The position numbers and the translations under genes were made by a program. DNA of 64,000 bases from Bacteroidales bacterium (lineage in GTDB: Bacteria; Bacteroidota; Bacteroidia; Bacteroidales; UBA10428): the NCBI GenBank assembly GCA_016938235.1, contig JAFGVA010000116.1, forward strand, positions 103,222 to 167,221, read 5' to 3'. Below the pieces are notes generated by a model that saw only the letters and a list, made by a program, of their open reading frames with translations, was not told where the DNA came from and ran no database searches. Shown piece after piece: positions 56,785 to 64,000 of this stretch; within the stretch, counting starts at the first letter, position 1, and each line of letters opens with the position of its first letter.

Positions 56785-56812
56785 AAAAAAAAGCACGGAT
56801 GAAATTCCGTGC
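56785..56812 (-). terminator. Terminator of the carbamoyltransferase gene
   Basis: The stem GCACGGA / TCCGTGC (56793-56799 with 56806-56812) encloses six bases. On the minus strand it is followed by a T run (A run at 56785-56792), 29 bases past the gene's stop. Confidence 0.8.
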
Positions 56813-56840
56813 AGGTATTTTTATTTTACTGAAGGCTTAA

Positions 56841-58682
56841 TTATACCCTTTCTATCTCAGTTTCGGGCAATTCAAGCAAGTAATTCTCAAGAGCCAGCGC
56901 TTTAACAAGGTAATTAGCTCTAAGGAAAGTATCTATAGCTTCGCCGGGTATCTCTACAATAGGTCCTCCAATATTAAATGAAGTATTAATCAGTATGGGT
57001 GGCTGACCGGTTTCTTCGGCAAATCGTTTCAGCAATTTTGTCATGAAAGGATGATAAACCTCCGATACGGTCTGAACCCTTGCCGAGCCATCGATATGGC
57101 AAACAGCCGGAACCAGTTCTTTAGTTTTTTCTTTGCAATGAGCATTGATAGTCATGAAAGGAGCTTTATCGAAGGGGGCATCGAAATATTCATGCAAAGC
57201 TTCTTCAAGTACAATAGGGGCAACCGGTCTGTACCATTCGCGGCCTTTTATCTCGTTCATAAATTCGAGCATGGAAGCTTTACGCGGATTAGAGAGAAAA
57301 CTGCGGTTTCCCAGGGCTCTTGGGCCAAACTCACTGCGTCCTTTGAATACACAAACAACTTCATCGTTTTTCAGGTATTCAACCAGTTTCTCAATTTGCT
57401 CATCTTCGTTGTCTATTTTTGTTTTAATGAAAGGCAATCCCCACGACATATTTACACTGGCATCGATTTCTTCCTGAGTGTACTGTCTTCCAAGGTAAGC
57501 ATTGTAGGGAATTGAAGTGTAGGGTCTCTTCTCTCCGCTAAAATGAGCATAATAGCCATAAAGAGCACAGCCAATAGCATTGCCTCCATCGTATGCTGCC
57601 GGCTGAACAAATACATTTTTAAAAGGGGTTTCTTTCAAAATGCGGTTAACAGCCACAACATTTAGCATCGAGCCACCTGCAAGGCAAATATTGTCGCTTC
57701 CTGTAAGTTCATAAGCAAGTTTGGCCATTCTAACAATTGCCTCCTCAAGAAATAGCTGTCCCTGGTAAGCAAACCTTGCGTTGTCATGCTCTTTAAGCGA
57801 ATCTTTTCTATAGTTCCAGTGAATATGTTTGCTGATAGACCATCCAAAGAATTTCTCATTGTCGAATGAGGGTTCAACGTATTCAACTTTTCCTTTATAT
57901 TTTAAATATTTGAGCAGTGTTTCAATTTTAACAACAAACCTGTTATCTTCCTGTATTACAATTTTTTCAAAATCGTGAAGTAACTCTTCGTATGCATCGG
58001 GCTCCTGTTTTTTCTTCATTTTATCAAACAAACCGCCTTTTTTCTTCAGGTCTTCATTGAAGTATTGTGCAGCATATCCCATGAGTTTACCACCGCTGCG
58101 TTGTGAGTCGTCTTTGCCGTAGTCACCGTTCGGGTCAGGGCTTAATTGCAGAATAGCAGAGTAAATAGTATATAATTCTGGAATGCTGATTTCGCCTCTT
58201 TTAAGGAAATCAAGCTGCACAGGTTCAAGTTTAATACCTTTACCGTGGTAAATTGAATAATTTTCTTTCAGGTTATCCCCTTTAAGTCCGCCGTTTACAT
58301 CCAGCACCAGAACCGCAGCTTCCTCAAATTCGCTTGGGTGAAAAGCAGAATAGGCATGCGCAAGATGGTGCCCGGGAACTGGGATATCAATTATTTTTTC
58401 TTTTGGAATACCAATGAGCTGCAGCTTAAAAGGGTGTATTATACTCTGAGAAACTGAATTTACAACCCACAAATCAACCTGATCAGCTGTGATACCAAGA
58501 AAATCGAGGCAATAATTTATTGAAAGATATGGAATAATTCTACCGTAGGGCGATCTTCCGTCGCAATGTTTAACCCCATTTAATCTTTCTTCTTCGATAG
58601 CCACTTTAACCTCTCCATCAACAACAGCTGCACAAGCTGTATCGTGGCTCATATTAATACCAAATATAATTTTTGAATCCAT
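56841..58682 (-). CDS. NodU/CmcH-family carbamoyltransferase
   Basis: A 613-residue enzyme that transfers a carbamoyl group from carbamoyl phosphate, via carbamoyl-adenylate, to a hydroxyl of a sugar or other small molecule. The TsaD-like N-terminal domain shows FGINMSHDTACAAVVDGEVK, EEERLNGVKH, the metal motif VPGHHLAHAYSAFHPSEF and LVLDVNGGLKGD. The nucleotide region is NICLAGGSMLNVVAVNRIL. The C-terminal domain has VCVFKGRSEFGPRALGNRSF, MNEIKGREWYRPVAPIV and PPILINTSFNIGGPIVEIP. The acceptor is unknown. It is surrounded by sugar-use genes on the other strand, with a TATATTTG box at 58705-58712. Confidence 0.93.
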   Translation of the reverse strand: MDSKIIFGINMSHDTACAAVVDGEVKVAIEEERLNGVKHCDGRSPYGRIIPYLSINYCLDFLGITADQVDLWVVNSVSQSIIHPFKLQLIGIPKEKIIDIPVPGHHLAHAYSAFHPSEFEEAAVLVLDVNGGLKGDNLKENYSIYHGKGIKLEPVQLDFLKRGEISIPELYTIYSAILQLSPDPNGDYGKDDSQRSGGKLMGYAAQYFNEDLKKKGGLFDKMKKKQEPDAYEELLHDFEKIVIQEDNRFVVKIETLLKYLKYKGKVEYVEPSFDNEKFFGWSISKHIHWNYRKDSLKEHDNARFAYQGQLFLEEAIVRMAKLAYELTGSDNICLAGGSMLNVVAVNRILKETPFKNVFVQPAAYDGGNAIGCALYGYYAHFSGEKRPYTSIPYNAYLGRQYTQEEIDASVNMSWGLPFIKTKIDNEDEQIEKLVEYLKNDEVVCVFKGRSEFGPRALGNRSFLSNPRKASMLEFMNEIKGREWYRPVAPIVLEEALHEYFDAPFDKAPFMTINAHCKEKTKELVPAVCHIDGSARVQTVSEVYHPFMTKLLKRFAEETGQPPILINTSFNIGGPIVEIPGEAIDTFLRANYLVKALALENYLLELPETEIERV

Positions 58683-58704
58683 AATAAAAATGCAAATGAA
58701 AGAG

Positions 58705-58712
58705 CAAATATA
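58705..58712 (-). promoter_or_regulatory. Putative -7 element of the carbamoyltransferase gene
   Basis: The minus strand reads TATATTTG, a perfect TAnnTTTG; the ATG at 58682 is 23 bases downstream. The remaining 274 bases up to the symporter gene are AT-rich and hold no gene. A loose TATGTTTTTG at 58955-58964 could serve the symporter. Confidence 0.45.
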
Positions 58713-58986
58713 ATTTTTTAGTTTTAAAGCTTACCTCTAATATTAAATAAAGAACAAATAACTTGTTTTGTTTAATGTGGATAGTGTTTTTCTTTCAAAT
58801 AGTACTCTTTTCAATTCTCAAATTAAGCCAGTCGTTTTTTAAAATTTACTGTTCTACTTTCTCACTGCTTTCTCATTTATCATTTATAGTGCTTTTTTGA
58901 ATCATTCTTTACTTACGTTTTAAGTCATATTCCTTATATTGCGCCGAAATTTTTTATGTTTTTGAAATTATCTTAAACCTGATTCA

Positions 58987-61254
58987 ATGAATAAAATAAA
59001 ACAAAAGCTTTCATTAGGTGAAAAGTTTGGGTATGGATTTGGAGACTTGGCCTCTAATCTTTTCTGGATGACTTTTATGCTTTACTTTACCTATTTCTAT
59101 ACCGATGTTTTTCTTATACCTGCCTATGTGGCAGCAACCATGTTCTTAATGAGTAGGTTGTGGGACGGTGTTAATGATCCTCTAATGGGTATTATTTCAG
59201 ACAGAACAAATACCAGGTGGGGAAAATTCAGACCATACCTGTTATGGATTTGTGTACCTTTTGCTATTATTGGTGTTCTGACTTTCACTGTTCCCGATTT
59301 GGGCATGACAGGAAAGATTGTATGGGCATATGTTACATTTATTTTAATAATGATGTTGTATACGGCTATTAATATACCTTATACTTCATTATTAGGTGTA
59401 ATATCGCCCGACTCAGCTGAAAGAACTTCAGTTTCATCTATAAAATTTGTATTTGCTTTTGCTGGCGGAATAATTGTTTCTGCCACATTGTTGCCAATGA
59501 CAAAACAATTAGGTAAAAATGACTCTACATTAATACAAGCATCTGTTAGCAATACCGAATTAACAGTAAAAGAACAAAAAAAGGGAAATGCCCGGCTGGT
59601 AGTTATTGCTGAAGATTCTAAGGGAAATAAAGAACAAACTGATTTTTCATTCCGAATTGATCCTAAGGAAAATAACCTGCCAAAGCTTAAAAAAAAGATT
59701 AGTGACATTGAAGTAATTAAAGGATTCTCAGACAAAGAAATTCCTTTTGAGGATGTGTTTACAGGAACAGAGCCGGAAATATTTACTTTTAAAGTTGAAA
59801 GTGCTGATGAGGGTGTTGTAACAGCCGAATTATTAAATGGAAAAATTGTTATTAAAGAAAAAGGTTCAGGTAGTTCTAAAATAACTTTCTCTGCAAAAGA
59901 TAAAAAATGGGGAGAAACAACTACTGAATTCTACGCATTTGTTAATGAGACAGGGAATAATAAACCTCAGGTAATAGATTCAATCAATTCTTTTGTTCTT
60001 AATGTTGGTTTTGAGACTTTTAATCTGGATTTATCGACACTAATTAATGATCCGGATGGTGATGAAATAACCTTTACAGTTGAAAGCGATAATGAAAAAG
60101 TTTTCACACCCTCTTTAGAGGGGTCAACAATAACTGCAATTGAAGGCAATAAGGGATTAGCCAATGTGAACGTAATAGCAAAAGATAACCGAGGTGGATT
60201 TTTATCACATAGCTTTAAAGTTATTGTAAAATATGAAAACGACAATCCTCCTTTTTTAAATGCTGCCCTGTCAGATGTTATTGAGGAAGTTGGATTTAGT
60301 GAAAAAACGATTGATATATCAAAAGTTTTTATTGACGTTGATGGAGAACCCATTGAGTACAAAGTTCAGGTAATTAACGAGGCTAAAGGTTGGCAAAGAA
60401 CCTTTATGATTTTTGGAGCAGCAGCAATTTTATTCTTTTTAATTGCTTTTAAGTATACACGTGAACGAGTTACTCCTTCAAAAGAACAAACAACTTCTGT
60501 TGGTAAAGATTTACTTAATCTGGTTACAAACAAACCTTGGGTTTTACTGTTAGCAACAACCATTACTTTTATTCTTTTTGTTGCAATTAGGGGCAGTGTC
60601 ACTGTTCACTATTTTAAATATGTTATTGGTAACCAGGATTTAAAATTGCCCTTTTTCGGAGAAAGAACTTTCGATTTTATTGCATTAGCTTCAGCATATA
60701 ACACAATAGGTCAGATTTCGTCTTTAATTGGAGCCTTGCTTGTAGCAGTTTTTGCAAAATTAATAGGTAAGAAAAAAGCTTTTGTTACGCTTTTCATTAT
60801 CGCTATAATTAGCACAGGTTCTGTATTTTTCCTAACTGCTGAAAATCTTGGATTGATATTCTTTTTACAAATTACAGGTTCGATTACGGGAGGGCCATTA
60901 AGTGTTTTAATATGGGCAATGTATGCCGATACAGCTGATTATAGCGAATGGAAAAATGGAACTCGTTCTACAGGTTTAATATTTTCAGCATCAACTATGT
61001 CGCAGAAATTTGGATGGGCTTTTGGGGCATTTTTGGCACTTAACCTTATGGCACAACTAGGTTTTCAACCAAATGTTCAACAAAGTGCTGAAAGTTTAAG
61101 AGGACTGCTGTTACTCTTTACGATAATTCCAGCAGGTTTAGGACTATTATCTATTTTTATTTCACTCTTTTATCCTCTAAACGATAAGAAAGTCAAAGAA
61201 ATAACAGATGAACTGAATTTAAGAAGGGAAAAGGAAGAATTAGCAATATCATAA
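58987..61254 (+). CDS. GPH-family sugar:cation symporter with periplasmic Ig-like repeat insert
   Basis: A 755-residue permease. MelB-like (GPH) permeases have about 450-500 residues and twelve helices. Five helices occupy residues 1-172, with the family motif DPLMGIISDRTNTRWGKFRP. TM6 begins at GWQRTFMIFGAAAILFF (469) and helices 7-12 follow. Between TM5 and TM6, predicted to be a periplasmic loop, lie about 290 extra residues (176-465) of Ig/cadherin-like repeats. Anchors include DSKGNKEQTDFSFRI, FSAKDKKWGETTTEFYAFV, LINDPDGDEITFTVES, VIAKDNRGGFLSHSFKVIV and FIDVDGEPIEYKV. The frame is continuous and base usage is even. Lying before a GH94 gene, it probably imports a beta-glucosyl disaccharide. 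Confidence 0.93.
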   Translation: MNKIKQKLSLGEKFGYGFGDLASNLFWMTFMLYFTYFYTDVFLIPAYVAATMFLMSRLWDGVNDPLMGIISDRTNTRWGKFRPYLLWICVPFAIIGVLTFTVPDLGMTGKIVWAYVTFILIMMLYTAINIPYTSLLGVISPDSAERTSVSSIKFVFAFAGGIIVSATLLPMTKQLGKNDSTLIQASVSNTELTVKEQKKGNARLVVIAEDSKGNKEQTDFSFRIDPKENNLPKLKKKISDIEVIKGFSDKEIPFEDVFTGTEPEIFTFKVESADEGVVTAELLNGKIVIKEKGSGSSKITFSAKDKKWGETTTEFYAFVNETGNNKPQVIDSINSFVLNVGFETFNLDLSTLINDPDGDEITFTVESDNEKVFTPSLEGSTITAIEGNKGLANVNVIAKDNRGGFLSHSFKVIVKYENDNPPFLNAALSDVIEEVGFSEKTIDISKVFIDVDGEPIEYKVQVINEAKGWQRTFMIFGAAAILFFLIAFKYTRERVTPSKEQTTSVGKDLLNLVTNKPWVLLLATTITFILFVAIRGSVTVHYFKYVIGNQDLKLPFFGERTFDFIALASAYNTIGQISSLIGALLVAVFAKLIGKKKAFVTLFIIAIISTGSVFFLTAENLGLIFFLQITGSITGGPLSVLIWAMYADTADYSEWKNGTRSTGLIFSASTMSQKFGWAFGAFLALNLMAQLGFQPNVQQSAESLRGLLLLFTIIPAGLGLLSIFISLFYPLNDKKVKEITDELNLRREKEELAIS
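59512..60381 (+). repeat. Coding repeats: permuted Ig-like insert of the symporter
   Basis: This is the DNA for residues 176-465. Repeat C-half R0 (about 180-232), full repeat R1 (about 238-329), full repeat R2 (about 333-424) and N-half R3 (about 428-461) align with one another. The GF..k.I/l..vF and D.DGd.i.f.V parts belong to N-halves. The G.a.v.v.A.D..G...  .F.v.V parts belong to C-halves. The copies are diverged in sequence, so this is old duplication and not recent slippage. Confidence 0.75.
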
Positions 61255-61273
61255 TTTTTACAATTTTATAATA

Positions 61274-61312
61274 AAACGGGCAGTTTGGTTATTCCATCAT
61301 TGCCCGTTTGTT
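61274..61312 (+). terminator. Hairpin between the symporter and second GH94 gene
   Basis: The stem AAACGGGCA (61274-61282) pairs exactly with TGCCCGTTT (61301-61309) across an 18-base loop. It lies 20 bases after the symporter stop and 15 before the GH94 ATG. The T tract is short (TTTGTTTA), so it may be a leaky terminator or a processing site that sets relative expression. Confidence 0.6.
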
Positions 61313-61326
61313 TATATAGATTCAAT

Positions 61327-63717
61327 ATGCAATACGGACATTTCGACGATAAGAATAAAGAGTATGTAGTTGACAGGCCCGATACTCCTGAATCATGGAG
61401 CAACTACCTGGGTTCTACAGAATACGGAGCTATTATTACCAATAATGCCGGAGGGTACAGTTTTTACAATTCGGCTGCCTCGGGTAGAATTACCCGTTTA
61501 CGCCCAAATACAATTCCAATGGATCAACCCGGCAGGTATATTTACCTGCACGATCGCGATTCAAAAGATTTCTGGTCGGCTTCGTGGCAACCTGTAGGCA
61601 AACCTTTGGATAAATATAGAACCGTTTGCCGACACGGTACAGCTTATTCGGTTTTTGAGACCGATTACAATGGAATTTTTTCCGAAACAAGCTATTTTGT
61701 ACCTCTCGGTAAAATTTATGAATGCTGGCATTTCAAGGTAAAAAATACCGGTTCAGAAAAAAGGTCGTTGCGTGCGTTTACTTTTGTTGAATATGTTGCA
61801 AACTGGCAAATGTGGATGGATTTAATTAACCTTCAGTATACCCAGTATATTTTAACAATGAATGTGATTGACGGAATTATTGACCATGGAACTAACCTTC
61901 ACCTTCCGCCAAAGCCGGAAGATTTTGAAGAGGGAGGCCAGGGAAGACATACATTTATGGGTATTGCCGGGGCAAAAATCAGCGGCTACGATACCGATAG
62001 AAAGAAATTTATCGGACCTTACCGGAGTTATGCTAATCCGCTTGTTGTAGAGCAGGGTGAATGTACAAACTCTATAGCAGTAAGCGATAACGGTTGCGGT
62101 ACCCTTCAGGTTGATATTGACCTGGAACCGGGAGAGGAAATGCAGTTTACCGTTGTTATGGGAATCGGAGAGGCGGCTTTGGAAGGTAAAACAGCTGTTG
62201 CCGAATTTAGTAAATCGGGAAAAGCAACTGAAGAGTTACACAAGCTTAAAAAATACTGGCATACTAAACTGAATAACTTTTCTGTACAATCGCCCGATGC
62301 TGAACTAAACAGCATGGTAAACATGTGGAGCCAGTATAACTGTCTGATTACCTATGCCTGGTCGAGAGCGGCAAGTTTAGTTTACAGTGGTGAACGGAAT
62401 GGGCTTGGGTATCGTGATACTTTACAGGATATTCTTGGAGTACTTCATATAATTCCGGAAGAAGCAAAGCAAAGGCTCGAAATGATGATTACAGGACAGG
62501 TAAGCACAGGAGGTGCAATGCCTGTTGTAAAACCTTTTAGTCACAAGCCGGGTTCAGAACCTGCTCCATTGGAAAAGGATTATCGTTCAGACGATTGTAT
62601 GTGGATGTTTAACACCATTCCGGCTTATGTAAAAGAAACAGGTGATCTTGATTTTTATCGCAAAATATTGCCTTATTCCGATAATGGGGAAGGAACAGTG
62701 TTTGAACATTTAAAGAAAGCTATTGAGTTTAATCTGAATCGACTTGGGGCAAACAATTTGCCATGCGGGTTGCATGCCGACTGGAACGACTGTCTGGTAC
62801 TTGGTGAAAAGGGAGAAACTGTTTTTGTTGCTCTTCAGCTTAGATTTGCATTGGTAATTTATATTGAAATAGCTGATCTTCTGAATGAAATTGATGAACA
62901 AAACCGGGCTCAAAAACTTCTTGCTAAACTAGATGCTGATATTGAGAAATCTGCCTGGAATGGTGAATGGTATATTCGTGCTATAAAAGACAATGGATTG
63001 AGATATGGAGATAAAGATAGTGAAGAAGGAAATCTATGGTTAAATCCACAAACATGGGCGGTGTATAGTGGCCATGCAAATGCTGAAAGAAGCAGGAAAA
63101 TTCTTGATCACGTTTACAATAAGCTTTTTACCCATTACGGCCTTATGGTTTGTGATCCGCCTTATGCAAAAGCCGATTTAGATGTTATTAAAGCAGTGCT
63201 TTTTAATAAAGGAACAAAAGAAAACAGCGGAGTGTTTTGTCACACTCAGGGTTGGGCCGTGATTGCCGAAGCCTTGGCTGGAAATGGAAACAGAGCTTAT
63301 GAATATTTCAGAGCTTATATGCCGGCAGCCATGAATACCAAAGCCGAGATTCGGGAAATTGAGCCTTACGTTTATTGCCAGAGCACCCACAGTAAGTACA
63401 GTACACGATATGGAGCATCGCGTTTACCCTGGTTAAGTGGTGCGGCTACATGGGCCATGTATTCGGTAAGTCAGTATATTTTTGGTGTCAGGCCAGAGTA
63501 TAATGGAATAACCATAGATCCTTGTGTTCCTGAGAATTGGAATAATTTTAAAGTAAACAGGTTGTTCAGGGGAAAACGTATGAATATTTCGTTTGAAAAC
63601 AGTTCAGGAAGTCAAAAAGGTGTGAGGAAGCTTGTTTTGAACGGAAAAGAGCTTGATGGAAATTATATCGATGCTGATGTTTTAGGCACTGAAAATGAGA
63701 TTATTGTTGCTTTATAA
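61327..63717 (+). CDS. GH94 disaccharide phosphorylase, specificity uncertain
   Basis: A 796-residue GH94 enzyme, start MQYGHFDDKNKEYVVDRPDT; an in-frame ATG at 61285 lies inside the upstream hairpin and adds a non-family tail, so it is rejected. It has the same fold as its 52.5-kb neighbour but is clearly diverged: NYLGSTEYGAIITNNAGGYS, YRDTLQDILGVLHIIPEEAK, HADWNDCLVLG (ADWND about 484-488), CHTQGWAVIAEALAGNG and IEPYVYCQSTHSKYSTRYG. Its size fits chitobiose or cellobionate phosphorylase, or another beta-glucosyl disaccharide enzyme. It is probably co-transcribed with the symporter. Confidence 0.92.
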   Translation: MQYGHFDDKNKEYVVDRPDTPESWSNYLGSTEYGAIITNNAGGYSFYNSAASGRITRLRPNTIPMDQPGRYIYLHDRDSKDFWSASWQPVGKPLDKYRTVCRHGTAYSVFETDYNGIFSETSYFVPLGKIYECWHFKVKNTGSEKRSLRAFTFVEYVANWQMWMDLINLQYTQYILTMNVIDGIIDHGTNLHLPPKPEDFEEGGQGRHTFMGIAGAKISGYDTDRKKFIGPYRSYANPLVVEQGECTNSIAVSDNGCGTLQVDIDLEPGEEMQFTVVMGIGEAALEGKTAVAEFSKSGKATEELHKLKKYWHTKLNNFSVQSPDAELNSMVNMWSQYNCLITYAWSRAASLVYSGERNGLGYRDTLQDILGVLHIIPEEAKQRLEMMITGQVSTGGAMPVVKPFSHKPGSEPAPLEKDYRSDDCMWMFNTIPAYVKETGDLDFYRKILPYSDNGEGTVFEHLKKAIEFNLNRLGANNLPCGLHADWNDCLVLGEKGETVFVALQLRFALVIYIEIADLLNEIDEQNRAQKLLAKLDADIEKSAWNGEWYIRAIKDNGLRYGDKDSEEGNLWLNPQTWAVYSGHANAERSRKILDHVYNKLFTHYGLMVCDPPYAKADLDVIKAVLFNKGTKENSGVFCHTQGWAVIAEALAGNGNRAYEYFRAYMPAAMNTKAEIREIEPYVYCQSTHSKYSTRYGASRLPWLSGAATWAMYSVSQYIFGVRPEYNGITIDPCVPENWNNFKVNRLFRGKRMNISFENSSGSQKGVRKLVLNGKELDGNYIDADVLGTENEIIVAL

Positions 63718-63728
63718 GTTGAAAGTTC

Positions 63729-63940
63729 ATTGTGAATGAATCCGATTGCTATCGGATGAAGCAATCTTTAGATAATAAAATTACAGATTGATTCATTCCA
63801 GAGTCCCGGAATTCACAGTGACGGTATTAAAAAAGAAAATTAAATCGCAAATCTGAAATCAAACATCGAAACTCAAAAATCAAATAAATATTGAATTACG
63901 AATTAAGATTTTTGATTTTTGAATTTTGATTTTTTAAAAC
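63729..63940. repeat. Intergenic inverted-repeat region
   Basis: Two palindromic stretches follow the second GH94 gene. At 63729-63825, TGTGAATGAATCCGATTGC with a local CCGAT/ATCGG hairpin is loosely mirrored by GATTGATTCATTCC and GAATTCACAGTGA. At 63841-63940, an A-rich half (AAATCTGAAATCAAACATC, CTCAAAAATCAAATA) is mirrored by a T-rich half (GATTTTTGATTTTTGAATTT). No gene is visible. The 248-base gap leads to the last, partial gene. Confidence 0.5.
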
Positions 63941-63965
63941 ATTTTTTTTCTAAGAAGCTTTGTAA

Positions 63966-64000
63966 ATGAATAAACAGGAACTTGAAGAACGATTAATTAA
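63966..64000 (+). CDS. Start of a gene cut by the window edge (possible four-helix bundle protein)
   Basis: An ATG at 63966 opens the frame MNKQELEERLI, which runs to the edge without a stop. From memory this opening resembles the small four-helix bundle (23S rRNA intervening-sequence type) proteins found in many Bacteroidota, which often sit among palindromic intergenic DNA as here. Eleven residues are too few for a firm call. Confidence 0.3.
   Translation, partial: MNKQELEERLI

Noticed and set aside
57051..57515. 154-codon open frame on the plus strand inside the carbamoyltransferase gene
   Set aside because: It is antisense to a fully conserved enzyme, has no family-like motifs and no promoter of its own.
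59512..60381. Possibility that the symporter is an assembly chimera or an interrupted gene
   Set aside because: The frame is continuous, base composition matches the flanks, and the insert begins and ends precisely in the TM5-TM6 loop with three summed repeat units.
61285..61326. Extended start of the second GH94 protein (MVIPSLPVCL...)
   Set aside because: The extra 14 residues are encoded by the intergenic hairpin and precede the family's conserved N terminus MxYGxFD.
1..64000. tRNA, rRNA, CRISPR arrays, insertion sequences and prophage genes
   Set aside because: I looked through the intergenic spaces for cloverleaf or T-loop motifs, regular repeat-spacer arrays and transposase or phage genes and found none that I could support.

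Overview
The window looks like a chromosomal segment of a marine or anaerobic-type Bacteroidota (Bacteroidia, possibly Marinilabiliales/Prolixibacteraceae; the family is an inference). Supporting signs are low G+C, few Shine-Dalgarno sites, several TAnnTTTG promoter boxes, a MurF-Alr fusion, a GWxTD lipoprotein, purH joined to the mreBCD-mrdA-rodA cell-shape genes, and two proteins with type IX secretion (T9SS) C-terminal tails. I saw no rRNA, tRNA, CRISPR, IS element or prophage.

Layout. 1-2.2 kb: 5' part of a xylose/ribose-type binding lipoprotein (minus), then an unknown protein and 3-methyladenine glycosylase Tag. 2.2-7.7 kb (minus): tdk, murF-alr, a secreted metallophosphoesterase, and a WaaE-like glycosyltransferase with its own promoter. 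7.8-9.3 kb: unknown protein overlapping rsmI. 9.5-16.6 kb: small secreted protein with twin WM motifs, rmuC, a 55-residue ferredoxin, and an operon of propeller/barrel outer-membrane protein, TSUP permease and M20 amidohydrolase. 16.7-27.5 kb (mostly plus): DUF1573 protein, meaB, lpdA, an outer-membrane protein, a ten-repeat secreted protein with an SDR enzyme, a zinc-ribbon protein, gpsA, pgi, acpH. 27.5-36.9 kb (minus): purH-mreB-mreC-mreD-mrdA-rodA and rsmA-mgtE. 37-47 kb: MalY/PatB-type lyase, a HAMP/GAF sensor, NUMOD4/HNH protein, rlmB, GWxTD lipoprotein, ABC-F ATPase, an RNA uracil methyltransferase, a small membrane protein.

47-64 kb is a carbohydrate region. Trehalose phosphate synthase/phosphatase faces a GH15 enzyme. 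Then come a cellobiose phosphorylase (GH94) between two CBM9-like T9SS cargo proteins, a NodU-type carbamoyltransferase, a GPH-family sugar symporter and a second GH94 phosphorylase. The likely logic is surface binding of beta-glucans, import of disaccharides by cation symport, and phosphorolysis to glucose 1-phosphate plus a sugar. There are no SusC/SusD genes and no secreted glycosidase here.

The most unusual object is the GPH symporter (58987-61254). The periplasmic loop between TM5 and TM6 carries about 290 residues of Ig/cadherin-like repeats. They run C-terminal half, full repeat, full repeat, N-terminal half, i.e. three repeat units in circularly permuted order. The two half-repeats next to the membrane could pair into one split domain and close the insert into a ring or arm over the sugar path.
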